Shown piece by piece: positions 15,436 through 24,064 of a stretch of DNA of 64,000 nucleotides (within the stretch, counting starts at the first letter, position 1; every line of letters begins with the position of its first letter). The notes beneath the pieces were generated by a model that was given only the letters and a program-made list of their open reading frames with translations, had not been told where the DNA came from and did not search any database. Source of the stretch: Streptomyces aurantiogriseus (GTDB taxonomy: Bacteria; Actinomycetota; Actinomycetes; Streptomycetales; Streptomycetaceae); assembly GCF_014649375.1 (NCBI RefSeq), contig NZ_BMSX01000001.1, forward strand, positions 310,001 through 374,000. The letters are read 5' to 3'. The position numbers were made by a program, and so were the translations under genes.

Positions 15436-18400
15436 CTAGTCGCACGTCCTCCGGTACCCGGCGTCCGGCACGTACGTCCTCCACTGCTCCCTCGTCAGGC
15501 CCGCTCCCGCTCGCGCGCACACCCGTTCCACCACCCGGGCCGGGTCGATCACGTGGCGCTGGAGGGGGACGTGGGTGCCGGAGGCGTACAGGGTGGTGCT
15601 GTCGGGGCTGAAGGAGAGGGACTCGATGGCCTCGCCCGCTGTGGGGACCGGGTCGCCCAGGGGCTGTTGGGTCGCCACGTCCCAGAGTTGGAGGGTGCCC
15701 GCGTCGCCGCCGACCGCGAGGGTGCGGCCGTCGGGGCTGAGGGCCAGGGCGGCGACGGCCTCGGGGGTGTCGCCGAGGGGGGCCGGGAAGACGTTGCGCA
15801 GGACCCCGGAGCGCCGGCGGAGGTCGCTGTCCCAGAGGGCCACGCGGCCGGTCATGTCGCCGGCGGCCAGCAGGGAGCCCTCCGCGTCGAAGGCCAGGGC
15901 GCCGAGCTGCTCGCCCTGGACCAGGTCGCGCCGCAGGGACCGGCCCGAGGGGAGAGGGACCGTGCTGGTGTCGGAGAGGAGCAGTCCGCCGTCGGGGCGG
16001 ACGGCGAGGTGGATGCCGGTCAGGCCGCGCGGGAGGGGCGCTCGGCGGCCGGTCGGGACGGTCCACGCCTCGTCGACCACCTCGCCCACCCGGTCCGTGC
16101 GGGCCGCGTAGAGGGTGCGGGCGTCCGGGGAGAGGGCCAGCGAGAGCACCGCACCCGCCGGGTCCGCCGGCGACGGCACCAGGTCCAGGGTCGTCCTGCC
16201 GTGGTCCTTCCGCACGTCCCACACCGTGATCCGCTGCGGGGCAGCCTCCCTGCCGGGGGCCGAGACACCGTACGCGAAGGTCGAGCCGTCCGGGCTGAAC
16301 GTCATCAGGGGGAGGGTGTCCGCCGGGACGACCGGCAGGGCGCGGTCACGGGAGACGGGGAGGGGTGGGGCGGGGAGGGTGCGTGGGGTGCCGGTGCCGC
16401 TCGTGGGCCGGAGGCGGAAGGTGTAGTGGGTGCCGGTGCGCTCCGCCGTGGCCAGGGTGCGGCCGTCGGGGCTGAGGAGGGTGTCGGCCAGGGGGCGGTC
16501 CCGCCAGGCCTTCGTCGTCGGGGCCGTCACGTCGAGGGAGTGGACGGTGCCGCCCTCCAGGTAGCGCAGGACGGGGTGGACCGGGTCCCACGCCAGGCCG
16601 CCGTACAGGTGCTGGTTGTTCAGGGCGTGGCGGAAGACGGGGGCCTGGGGGGCGGACAGGCGCCAGACGCGGACCTCGCCGCGGTCGGCGGTCGCGAGGA
16701 AGGAGCCGTCGGGGCTGAAGGTGGCGTAGGCGGCGGGGGCGGGGAGGCCGGCGAGTTCGCGGCCGGTCCTCGTGTCCCAGACCTGGACGCCGGTGTCGGT
16801 GAGGGCCGCGAAGCGGGTGGTGCCGGGCGGGGCGGGGACGAGGGCCGAGGTGTCCGTGCAGACTCCGCTCGCCCGCTGCCAGGCGCCGGGGACGGTGCGG
16901 CCCGCCCTGCGGACCGTGGGTGCCGCGCCGACCGGGCAGGTCATCACGGCGTCGCCCGCCGGGGAGACCGCCACGTTCGCGCGGCCCGCCGTCCCCCCGG
17001 TTTCGAACAGCAGGCGGCCGTCGGCGGCTGAGCGGAGCTGGACCCAGTCGTCGTCGATGCCGCTGAGGAGGTAGGTGTCGCCGCCGGGGGCGAAGCCGAG
17101 GTCGTACCAGCCGGAGGCCGGGCGGCGCGGGCCGCCGGTCCAGCGGGCGGCCCGGGTGTCCCACAGACGCAGGCCGTCGGCCGTGGACACGGCGAGGAGG
17201 CGGGCGTCCGGGGACACCGCGCGGACCGTGTCCGTGCCGTCGGGGAGCCGGCCGGAGCGGGTACGGCGGTGCGCGGTCACGTCCCAGGCCGTCCAGCGGC
17301 CGTCGGCCACGCTGAGCAGGGTGCGGCCGGAGTCGGCGAGGAAGCGACGCGGGCCGTCGCCGGGGGCGGGGTCGGTGAAGGTGTCCTGTTCCGGCTGGGC
17401 GAGCGCGCCGAGCAGCGCCCGCCGGGACTCGGGCAGCGGCGAGACCCGCCAGGCGGCCACACCGAGCAGCATCGCCGCGCGCGGGTCGGTGGTGCGCAGA
17501 CCGTCGGCGACGGCGGCGATGCGGCGGGCGGCCGTGTCGGTGTGCTGGCGCGCGTTGTCGCGGGCCTGGTGCCACGCGGTCAGGCCGGCGAGCAGCGCCA
17601 CCGCGAGCACGGCGGACAGCGCGGCCACCAGCGTCCGGGCCCGGCGCGCGGAACGGGCCGCCGTGTCCTGCTCCACCGCGCGGGCGGTGAGCGAGGCCCG
17701 TACGAAGGCGCGCTCGGGCGCGGTGAGCGTGCTGTCGCGCGCGTGGTCGGGGAACAGTTCCTCCACGCGCGCGAGCCGGCTGCCCCGGTACAGGGTGCCG
17801 GGGTCGCGGTCGTGCTCCAGCCAGACGCGGGCGGCGTCGGTCAGGCGCCGGTGGTGGCGCAGCCGTTCGCGGTCCTCCTCCAGCCAGCCGTGCAGCCGGG
17901 GCCAGCAGGTCAGAAGGGCCTCGTGGGCGAGCTGGACGCCGTCCTCGGCGACGGTGAGCAGCCGGGCGCGGGCCAGTCGTTCGACGACCAGGGGCACCGA
18001 CGGGTCCGCCCACGCGTCGAGTTCGGCGCGGGTGAGGGGGCGGCGGGTGTCCGGGGTGCCCGCCTGGCCGGGCGCGACGAGCCGCAGCAGCAGGTGCCGG
18101 GCCGTCGTCGCCTGCTGGGGCGACAGCTCGCCGTACACCTCCTCGGCGGTCGCGGCGATCGCGCCGCGCACCCCGCCGGCCGCCTCGTACGCGCCGAGGG
18201 TGAGCATGCGGCCCCTGCGGCGACGCCAGGTCTCCAGGAGGGCGTGCGAGAGCATCGGCAGGCCGCCGGGCTGGTCGAGGACCTCGTCGACGATCCGCGT
18301 GGTCAGCTCGCGTTCGACGAGCAGCCCCGCCGCCTGCGCCGGGCGCACCACCGCCTCCCGCAGCTCGTCCGCGGTCATCGGGCCGAGCAGCAGCCCGGCG

Positions 18401-19173
18401 CCGGAGAGGGCGTCGGCGAGGCCGCGGTGCTCGGCGCAGCGGGCGTAGAAGTCGGCGCGGACGGTGAGCAGGACGCGCAGGCGGCTTGCGGGGGCACGGG
18501 CGGCGAGCAGCAGGTCGATGAAGCGGGCGCGTTCGGCGCGGTCCCGGCAGAGGGTGAAGACCTCCTCGAACTGGTCGACCACCACCCAGTTCGCCGGCCA
18601 GTCCGCGGCGGGCCGCAGCAGATGCCCGTACGTCTGCGCGGGCCGCGCCCCCGGGGTGAACACCCGCAGCACGGCCGTATCGCCGCGCCGGGCGATCTCC
18701 TCGCGGAGGCGGGGTATCAGCCCGGCCCGCAGCAGCGAGGACTTGCCGCTGCCGGAGGGCCCGAACAGCACCGCCAGCCGGTGGTCGCACACCAGCCGGC
18801 TGAGCTCCTCGACCATGCGGTCCCGGCCGAAGAAGAGGTGCCGGTCGTCGGTCTCGAAGCGGGCCAGCCCCCGGTAGGGCGCCGCGCCGTCCCCCTCCTC
18901 ACCCACGGCGGCCGCCGCCTCGGCCTCCTTCCACCGCAGCTCCCACTCCTCCAGGTCGCCGCCGCAGGCCCGTACGTACCCCTGGAGGACGGCGAGCGAC
19001 GGCAGCCGTTCGCCGGACGCCGCCTGCGACAGCGTGGTCGCGGAGAAGCCGGCCGTGCGGGCCATCGTCCGGTACGACGGGCCGCCGGCCGTCCGGCGCA
19101 GCTCCCGCAGCTCGTGCGCGAGCCGCTGAACGGGACCGGCCTCGGGGTCGACGGGTCTTTCGGGACGCCCCAT
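15436..19173 (-). CDS. HTH-STAND NTPase-WD40 membrane protein, 1245 aa
   Basis: Domain order: an XRE-like HTH (residues 15-75), an nSTAND1-type P-loop NTPase (100-500) with Walker A GPSGSGKSS at 138-146 and Walker B WVVVDQFEEV at 196-205, a single membrane helix (514-534), then about 700 residues of WD40 propeller (e.g. LSPDGRTLAVGGD, LQLWDV). STAND proteins are signal-triggered switches; the WD40 part is probably an extracytoplasmic or membrane-face sensor and the HTH the output or an interaction module. Relatives occur in several copies per Streptomyces genome, and no effector domain is seen. ATG 19173 has AGGTGA upstream. Confidence 0.9.
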   Translation of the reverse strand: MGRPERPVDPEAGPVQRLAHELRELRRTAGGPSYRTMARTAGFSATTLSQAASGERLPSLAVLQGYVRACGGDLEEWELRWKEAEAAAAVGEEGDGAAPYRGLARFETDDRHLFFGRDRMVEELSRLVCDHRLAVLFGPSGSGKSSLLRAGLIPRLREEIARRGDTAVLRVFTPGARPAQTYGHLLRPAADWPANWVVVDQFEEVFTLCRDRAERARFIDLLLAARAPASRLRVLLTVRADFYARCAEHRGLADALSGAGLLLGPMTADELREAVVRPAQAAGLLVERELTTRIVDEVLDQPGGLPMLSHALLETWRRRRGRMLTLGAYEAAGGVRGAIAATAEEVYGELSPQQATTARHLLLRLVAPGQAGTPDTRRPLTRAELDAWADPSVPLVVERLARARLLTVAEDGVQLAHEALLTCWPRLHGWLEEDRERLRHHRRLTDAARVWLEHDRDPGTLYRGSRLARVEELFPDHARDSTLTAPERAFVRASLTARAVEQDTAARSARRARTLVAALSAVLAVALLAGLTAWHQARDNARQHTDTAARRIAAVADGLRTTDPRAAMLLGVAAWRVSPLPESRRALLGALAQPEQDTFTDPAPGDGPRRFLADSGRTLLSVADGRWTAWDVTAHRRTRSGRLPDGTDTVRAVSPDARLLAVSTADGLRLWDTRAARWTGGPRRPASGWYDLGFAPGGDTYLLSGIDDDWVQLRSAADGRLLFETGGTAGRANVAVSPAGDAVMTCPVGAAPTVRRAGRTVPGAWQRASGVCTDTSALVPAPPGTTRFAALTDTGVQVWDTRTGRELAGLPAPAAYATFSPDGSFLATADRGEVRVWRLSAPQAPVFRHALNNQHLYGGLAWDPVHPVLRYLEGGTVHSLDVTAPTTKAWRDRPLADTLLSPDGRTLATAERTGTHYTFRLRPTSGTGTPRTLPAPPLPVSRDRALPVVPADTLPLMTFSPDGSTFAYGVSAPGREAAPQRITVWDVRKDHGRTTLDLVPSPADPAGAVLSLALSPDARTLYAARTDRVGEVVDEAWTVPTGRRAPLPRGLTGIHLAVRPDGGLLLSDTSTVPLPSGRSLRRDLVQGEQLGALAFDAEGSLLAAGDMTGRVALWDSDLRRRSGVLRNVFPAPLGDTPEAVAALALSPDGRTLAVGGDAGTLQLWDVATQQPLGDPVPTAGEAIESLSFSPDSTTLYASGTHVPLQRHVIDPARVVERVCARAGAGLTREQWRTYVPDAGYRRTCD

Positions 19174-19272
19174 GCGTTCACCTGCTTCCGCGCTGCTCCG
19201 ACCGCCTTCGTACGCGGTGTTGATGACAGGTGAGTGACGGGTGTCCGAACAGAGAAGCGAGCGTTTTCTGCA

Positions 19273-19305
19273 TTGATTGGCCTGGTGAAGGGGGCTGCCA
19301 ATCAA
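19273..19305. promoter_or_regulatory. Inverted repeat between STAND and NPP1 genes
   Basis: TTGATTGGC and GCCAATCAA, perfect 9-bp arms 15 bases apart, in the divergent promoter region of the STAND-WD40 and NPP1 genes; candidate operator for one or both. Confidence 0.5.
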
Positions 19306-19408
19306 CTCCGCGGATGTGAACGTCGGTTGCGCCGCGCCGGTTCCCGGCCCGGTGCGCCCGGCCCGACCAGCCGGGCGACCGCACTGACAGCACGTGGAGA
19401 GCCACCGC

Positions 19409-20266
19409 ATGTCCCAGGCAATCAAGAGCAGGTCCGAGGCAGTCGAGAGCAGCTCCGAGGCAGGCAGGAGCAAGAGAGCGTCCCGCCTCGGCAGGGCCGC
19501 CGTCGTCGTGGGCAGCGCCGCCGCGCTGACCATCGGTCTGACCGGCAGCGCGAACGCCGCCCTGCTGAACCCCTTCCCGTACATGGGGCAGGGCGCCCCG
19601 GTGCAGGAGATGTTCCAGCCCTGGTTCGACTACGACTCGGACGGCTGCTACCCGGCGGCGGCCGTCGACTCGAGCGGTCGGCTCAACGGCGGCCTCAACC
19701 CCTCCGGAGCGCTCAACGGCAGCTGCGGGCGGGACCACCTCGGCAGGGCCAACACCTACTCGCGGGCCAAGTGCGACAAGGGCACCGGCTGGTGCGGCAT
19801 CGTCTACACCCTGTACTTCGAGAAGGACCAGGGCAACAAGGTCCTCGACATCGGGCACCGGCACGACTGGGAGGCCGCCGTGGTCTGGTACCGCAACGGC
19901 GACCAGTGGCCCAGCTACGTGTCCACCTCCGCCCACGGCAACTACACCACCAAGCGGTTCAACGACGTGGAGCGGGAGGGCAAGCGCTTCAAGGTCGTCT
20001 ACCACAAGGACGGCGAGTTCGGCACGCACGCGTTCCGCTTCGCCAAGGTGGGCGAGCGGGCGGAGGCGTGGGGCAACGGCGGCTGGGACCGCCCGGCCCT
20101 CGTCCCCTACGACACCCTGTGGAGCAAGAACCGCACGGCGTTCAACGCGCTCGCGAACTCCGAGTGGGGCCAGGCCAACTTCCCGCTCCAGGACAAGGGC
20201 GACCGCTTCCGCAACACCCTGAACAAGGCCAAGCCGTCCGACATCCGCTTCAACGCCTGGAGCTGA
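19409..20266 (+). CDS. Secreted NPP1 family protein (NEP1-like), 285 aa
   Basis: NPP1/NLP proteins are secreted proteins, some cytolytic to dicot plant cells by binding glycosyl-inositol-phosphoceramides. Diagnostic here is GHRHDWE at about residue 152, the family's metal-site heptapeptide, within a conserved jelly-roll-like domain; a Cys pair (DSDGCYP … GSCGRDH) near the N-terminus matches the family. A signal peptide with cut near ANA (about residue 50) follows a long n-region. ATG 19409 is chosen because GGAGAG lies eight bases upstream. It is divergent from the STAND gene. Whether this copy is cytolytic is not known; many bacterial members are not. Confidence 0.9.
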   Translation: MSQAIKSRSEAVESSSEAGRSKRASRLGRAAVVVGSAAALTIGLTGSANAALLNPFPYMGQGAPVQEMFQPWFDYDSDGCYPAAAVDSSGRLNGGLNPSGALNGSCGRDHLGRANTYSRAKCDKGTGWCGIVYTLYFEKDQGNKVLDIGHRHDWEAAVVWYRNGDQWPSYVSTSAHGNYTTKRFNDVEREGKRFKVVYHKDGEFGTHAFRFAKVGERAEAWGNGGWDRPALVPYDTLWSKNRTAFNALANSEWGQANFPLQDKGDRFRNTLNKAKPSDIRFNAWS

Positions 20267-20344
20267 CCCCACCCGGACCGCGGCCGCCGGCGGCATCTCC
20301 CCCACCCCCGCCGGTGGCCGCTCTCCGCCTGCGCGGGCCCGAGT

Positions 20345-21595
20345 TCAGCCCTGGGTCTGCAGCTGGTGCAGTTGTTTGCGGACGTGGTCCAGGGCACCCT
20401 CGCGGCGGCCCGGGACCCGGCTGCGGAGGTCGGCGAGGGCGGGGCCGAGTTCGCGGGCGCGGGGGGCGTCCGTGATGCGGCCCCACTGGTGGTGGGCGCG
20501 GTCCACGGCTGCCTCCACTGCGGGCGCGTCGACCGGCTGGCCGGCGGACAGGCGGGCGGCGGCGACCGCCATCCACGTACGGCAGCTGCGCTCGGCGTCC
20601 CCCGCGAACATCGCCAGATCGGCCCGCACCTCGGCCCAGTGCAACGCCTCCTCCGACCCCGGCCCGTGCGCGGCCACTGCGGCCTGCTCCCAGCGGGCGG
20701 CGAGGGCGTCGGCGTCGGCGTGGTTCCCGGACTGGACGGCCGTGGTGATGGCGGCGTGGGGGTCGGTCGTGTCGGTGGTGGCGGCTCGGGGGGCGGTGCG
20801 GGCCGCGGTGGGCTCGTTCGTCGGTGGTGCGGGGAACGTCAGCCTGTCCGGCGCTTGAGGACGAGGCCCGTGCGGGGCCGATGCGGGAGGCTGGGGGCGG
20901 TAGCCCCCAGGGACGGGACGGGCAGGGGCGGCGGGGGCGTAACCCACCCCGGGACCGGCGCCGGTACCGACCCCGGACAGCACCAGGTCCCCCACCTCCC
21001 CCTCCCCGGCGACACGAGCCAACGCCATCTGATGCAACTGCTCCGCCGCCGGCCGGCCACCGCTCCGCAATATCGTCGCGACCGCCTTCATGTACGTCGG
21101 CGCGGCCACCCTCCGCCGCCCCGCCGGCGGCGCGACACGACCGTGCACGGCGACGCCGGGCCCGCAGTCCAGGGCATGCCCCCGCAACCACGCCCATGTC
21201 TCCGCGTCCGCGTGCAGGTCGAGCAGCAGCGTCGTCGACCCCACCGGCCGCAACCGCAGCTCCTCCCGGAACCAGTGCCAGGGAAACGCGGTGTACCGGA
21301 CGGTCGCCGGCGTCGTACGGGCCAGCGCCAGATGGGGCAGCCGCTGACGCCGGTCGAGCTGGAGCTGCCCGGTGACGAACAGCGTCAGCGGCCCGGTCGC
21401 CGCCGCGGCGGCCCGCAGCCGGGTGAGCACCGCCTGCGGCTCCAGCGGATCGGCGAGCTCGACGACGTTCGCGGTGTCGGTCCCGGCCAGCACCGCGGGC
21501 GGTACGGCCGCGAGCACGGGAAGCACGGACGCCGCGTCCACCAGGCACCCCTTGCCCACGGGTGAGGCCGCGAGCAGCAGCACGGTTCCAGGCAT
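20345..21595 (-). CDS. Hypothetical protein with repeat-derived linker, 416 aa
   Basis: Not assigned to a family. An N-terminal alpha/beta-like domain (residues 1-190; MPGTVLLLAASPVGKGC then LTLFVTGQLQLDRRQRLPHL) is followed by a Pro/Ala-rich linker (about 215-275) and a helical C-terminal domain (280-416) with repeated Ala-rich helices that resemble TPR-type packing. ATG 21595 has GGAGGGACG before it. The linker is encoded by a copy of a Streptomyces interspersed repeat (20838-20940) that is normally intergenic, so this part of the protein is probably a recent gain. Neighbouring PP2C phosphatase lies upstream on the same strand. Confidence 0.7.
   Translation of the reverse strand: MPGTVLLLAASPVGKGCLVDAASVLPVLAAVPPAVLAGTDTANVVELADPLEPQAVLTRLRAAAAATGPLTLFVTGQLQLDRRQRLPHLALARTTPATVRYTAFPWHWFREELRLRPVGSTTLLLDLHADAETWAWLRGHALDCGPGVAVHGRVAPPAGRRRVAAPTYMKAVATILRSGGRPAAEQLHQMALARVAGEGEVGDLVLSGVGTGAGPGVGYAPAAPARPVPGGYRPQPPASAPHGPRPQAPDRLTFPAPPTNEPTAARTAPRAATTDTTDPHAAITTAVQSGNHADADALAARWEQAAVAAHGPGSEEALHWAEVRADLAMFAGDAERSCRTWMAVAAARLSAGQPVDAPAVEAAVDRAHHQWGRITDAPRARELGPALADLRSRVPGRREGALDHVRKQLHQLQTQG
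20838..20940. repeat. Interspersed Streptomyces repeat inside a coding region
   Basis: CAGCCTGTCCGGCGCTTGAG, GACGAGGCC…, then GGGGGCGGTAGCCCCC and GGGACGGGACGGGCAGGGGC. I recognise this order from intergenic repeats of many Streptomyces genomes. Here it is read through in frame by the gene at 20345-21595. Confidence 0.8.
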
Positions 21596-21659
21596 CGTCC
21601 CTCCCCCTGTCGATCACCGTACGTCAGCACCGTAACCGCTGCTGCTGCAAAGGTGGACC

Positions 21660-22874
21660 TCAGGACTGCAAACGTCCCCGTACGGGGCCTTCGTCGCCCT
21701 CGGCGCCCCCGGCCCCCATCCGCCGCACCGCGAAGATCGTCGTGTCGTCGTCGAGATGCCCGCCGCAGTGGCGCAGGGTGCGGTCGCGGACGTAGGCGAC
21801 GAGGCGGCCGGGCTCGGCGGTGCGGGGATCGCGGGTGAGGGCCTCGGCGAGGTCGTCGGCGAGCGGGTAGAAGGCGCCGGTGCTGTCACGGGCCTCGGTG
21901 ACACCGTCGGTGACCAGCAGCAACGTCTCCTCGGCGGCGAGGGGGACGTTCAGGACGGACGGGGAACCGCCGGAGGTGAGGTCACCGAGGCCCAGAGGGA
22001 GCCCGTCGCCGCATGGCAGCTGCCGTACCCCCGCCGGACCGAGCGCGAGCGGCGGCTCGTGGCCGAAGCCGACACACTCGACCGCACCGGTCTCGCCCTC
22101 GGGGAAGCCGAGGAGGACGGCGGTGGCGAAGCGGTCGCCGTCGTCGCGGCCGAGGGCGACGGTGTGGACGCGGTGGCGCCGCATCCGGGTCTCCAGGCGT
22201 TCGGCGACGGTCGCGAGGTCCGCCTCGTGGTAGGCGGCCTCACGGAAGGTGCCGAGCAGCGCGGCCGCCGCCTCCACCGCGCCCAGCCCCTTTCCCTGCA
22301 CGTCACCGAGGAGGACGCGGGTGCCGTGCAGGCCGGGCTGGATGTCGTAGAAGTCGCCGCCCATCCGGGCGTCGGCGTCCGCGGCGAGGTAGACCGCGGC
22401 GTGGTCGAGGCCGCCCCAGCCGGGCGGCAGCGGGCGCAGCACCGTGCGGCGGGTGGTCTCGGCGATGTGCCGCATGTGCAGCATCCGCCGCTCCGCGCGC
22501 ACCCGCATGTCGGCGGCGAGGACGGAGAGCACCCCGCCGACGAGGACGAGGACGAAGTCGGCGGGACCCGCACGGTACTCCTCGGGCCAGGCGGCGTCCG
22601 CCTCGACGTACGTGATGAGCGCGAGCACCGCGAAGAGCGCCGTCGTCCACACCCCGCACAGCACGGCCGCGATGGCGGCGACGAACACACACCAGGCGAC
22701 GATCCGGAACTCGCCGGTGGTGTTGTAGTCGACGACCGCGATGACGACGAGCGTCAGCAACGGCACCAGCCAGGTCACGCTACGGCCGCGGATCTGCAGC
22801 AGCTGGTGGCGTTGCAGCACGTCCCGGCGCCGGGCCCGCGGGTAGCGGTCGAGCAGCCCCTGGCCCCGCTTCAT
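21660..22874 (-). CDS. Membrane-bound PP2C (SpoIIE-type) phosphatase, 404 aa
   Basis: The N-terminal 130 residues hold four to five membrane helices (e.g. SVTWLVPLLTLVVIAVVDY). The C-terminal 240 residues are a SpoIIE-class PP2C domain with the metal residues ARMGGDFYD, LLGDVQGKGLGA and LLVTDGVTE. Such enzymes dephosphorylate serine residues on anti-sigma-factor antagonists and are common in Streptomyces. It lacks GAF, PAS or kinase domains, so membrane state is the likely input. ATG 22874 is my start; it has no strong ribosome site and an in-frame GTG at 22934 is possible. No anti-sigma partner is adjacent. Confidence 0.88.
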   Translation of the reverse strand: MKRGQGLLDRYPRARRRDVLQRHQLLQIRGRSVTWLVPLLTLVVIAVVDYNTTGEFRIVAWCVFVAAIAAVLCGVWTTALFAVLALITYVEADAAWPEEYRAGPADFVLVLVGGVLSVLAADMRVRAERRMLHMRHIAETTRRTVLRPLPPGWGGLDHAAVYLAADADARMGGDFYDIQPGLHGTRVLLGDVQGKGLGAVEAAAALLGTFREAAYHEADLATVAERLETRMRRHRVHTVALGRDDGDRFATAVLLGFPEGETGAVECVGFGHEPPLALGPAGVRQLPCGDGLPLGLGDLTSGGSPSVLNVPLAAEETLLLVTDGVTEARDSTGAFYPLADDLAEALTRDPRTAEPGRLVAYVRDRTLRHCGGHLDDDTTIFAVRRMGAGGAEGDEGPVRGRLQS

Positions 22875-22990
22875 GAGGTCAGCGAAGCACGCGCGGCCAC
22901 AGGTCGCACCCCGACCGCGACGCCGACTTGCCACCGGCCCCCGCCGAGGTGTGCCCTGGAAGCCGGGGGCGAGGAGAGAGGAGTGCTCTC

Positions 22991-23431
22991 ATGGCTCATC
23001 CGGCACCCGCGCTGGGAATGCGGACCCCTCCCACGACGACACCCGACGTCTTCAGCGAGCGGACCCACAGGATCGCGAAGTGGGCGCTGCCCGTCGTGCT
23101 CGGGCTCGTCTACGGCTACTGGGCCGCGGCCAACCAGCGCAGCGGCGGGCCCATCACCGGCTGGAACGTCCTGTTCGGCTTCGTCACCGCGCTCGTGTTC
23201 GCCGTGCTGTACATCGGCGTACGCGCCGTGGCCCCGCGGATGAAGCGGGAACAGCACGCGCTGCTGTGGTCGGCGTTCGCCGGCTGCGCGTCCGGCTTCC
23301 TGATCAACCAGGCCGGGTCGAGCGTCGTGTACTCCACGGGCGTCGCGGTGGCGATCGCGGCGGGCTTCTTCGCGGTGCTGTTCTATCGCTACTACACGCA
23401 CGAGGACGCGGAAGGACACCGCATCAGCTGA
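22991..23431 (+). CDS. Small integral membrane protein, 146 aa
   Basis: ATG 22991 follows GAGAGGAG. Four hydrophobic helices are visible (about residues 29-47, 55-80, 92-108 and 115-135), connected by short loops, with both ends hydrophilic. Conserved in Streptomyces as an unnamed membrane protein; I infer no function. It is divergent from the PP2C phosphatase and ends in a strong hairpin terminator shared with the convergent SH3-like gene. Confidence 0.8.
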   Translation: MAHPAPALGMRTPPTTTPDVFSERTHRIAKWALPVVLGLVYGYWAAANQRSGGPITGWNVLFGFVTALVFAVLYIGVRAVAPRMKREQHALLWSAFAGCASGFLINQAGSSVVYSTGVAVAIAAGFFAVLFYRYYTHEDAEGHRIS

Positions 23432-23436
23432 CGCGT

Positions 23437-23472
23437 ACGTGGACCCCGGCGGTTCCTCGCCGGGGCCCACGT
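23437..23472 (+). terminator. Hairpin terminator with short T tract
   Basis: Arms ACGTGGACCCCGGCG / CGCCGGGGCCCACGT (one mismatch), six-base loop, followed by TTCCCTC. Confidence 0.75.
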
Positions 23473-23489
23473 TTCCCTCATCCCTCCAC

Positions 23490-23909
23490 TCACCGCGCGA
23501 GCGAGATCCACTCCCACCCGCTCGACGAGGCTGCGGAAGAACCGAAGTTCCAGGAGTTGTTCCAGGAGTTGTTCCAGGAGTTGTTCCAGGAGTTGTTCCA
23601 GGAGTTGTTCCAGAACGGGTCCGCCCAGTTGCCCCGGTCCCTGTCCCTCCACTGCGGCGACGAATCGACGCAGTACCAGTACGGGGTGCCGTCCCAGCTG
23701 TACCCGAGGACCACGCACTGGACACCGCCGCCGCCGTGGCCGACGGGCGCAAGCGTTGCGACGACGGTTGCTTGGGTGGTGGGTGACTGTCGCAGGTTCA
23801 GGTCCGTGCGGGGCGCTGCCGCCGCTGTGGTGCCCGCCGCCGTGACGGCGAGGGTGCCACCGGTGAGCAGGGCCGCGGCCAGGGTCCGCAGGGCCGGAGT
23901 GGTGCGCAT
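23490..23909 (-). CDS. Exported SH3-like protein with WNNS repeats, 139 aa
   Basis: ATG 23909 is fixed by AAGGAGG. A signal peptide (residues 1-30, cut near AAAA) precedes an SH3b-type domain: LNLRQSPTTQATVVATLAPV … YSWDGTPYWYCV, the usual bacterial SH3 motif for cell-wall binding. The C-terminus carries five exact WNNS units encoded by a perfect 12-bp tandem repeat, then a Ser/Gly-rich end. An extracellular, possibly wall-associated role is inferred. Repeat number may vary between strains. Divergent from the membrane protein at 24065. Confidence 0.85.
   Translation of the reverse strand: MRTTPALRTLAAALLTGGTLAVTAAGTTAAAAPRTDLNLRQSPTTQATVVATLAPVGHGGGGVQCVVLGYSWDGTPYWYCVDSSPQWRDRDRGNWADPFWNNSWNNSWNNSWNNSWNNSWNFGSSAASSSGWEWISLAR
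23550..23609. repeat. Five perfect 12-bp tandem repeats
   Basis: CCAGGAGTTGTT five times without a mismatch, encoding NNSW on the minus strand. Lack of any synonymous change indicates recent expansion or gene conversion. Confidence 0.95.
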
Positions 23910-24064
23910 GATCGACCTCCTTCTCCCCAGATCCATGAGACACCCGTTCGGGTGAACCCTCCACCGGAGAGCGGAGTCCCCAGGTCGGCCAGGGGTTGCC
24001 GGACGCCACTCCACTGGCGGAGTCCCGCTCGCGCCCCCTCGCCCGCACCGCGTTGCCTGGAGGC

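Noticed and set aside
23540..23620. CRISPR-like array
   Set aside because: The repeats are contiguous 12-bp units with no spacers and lie in a coding frame.
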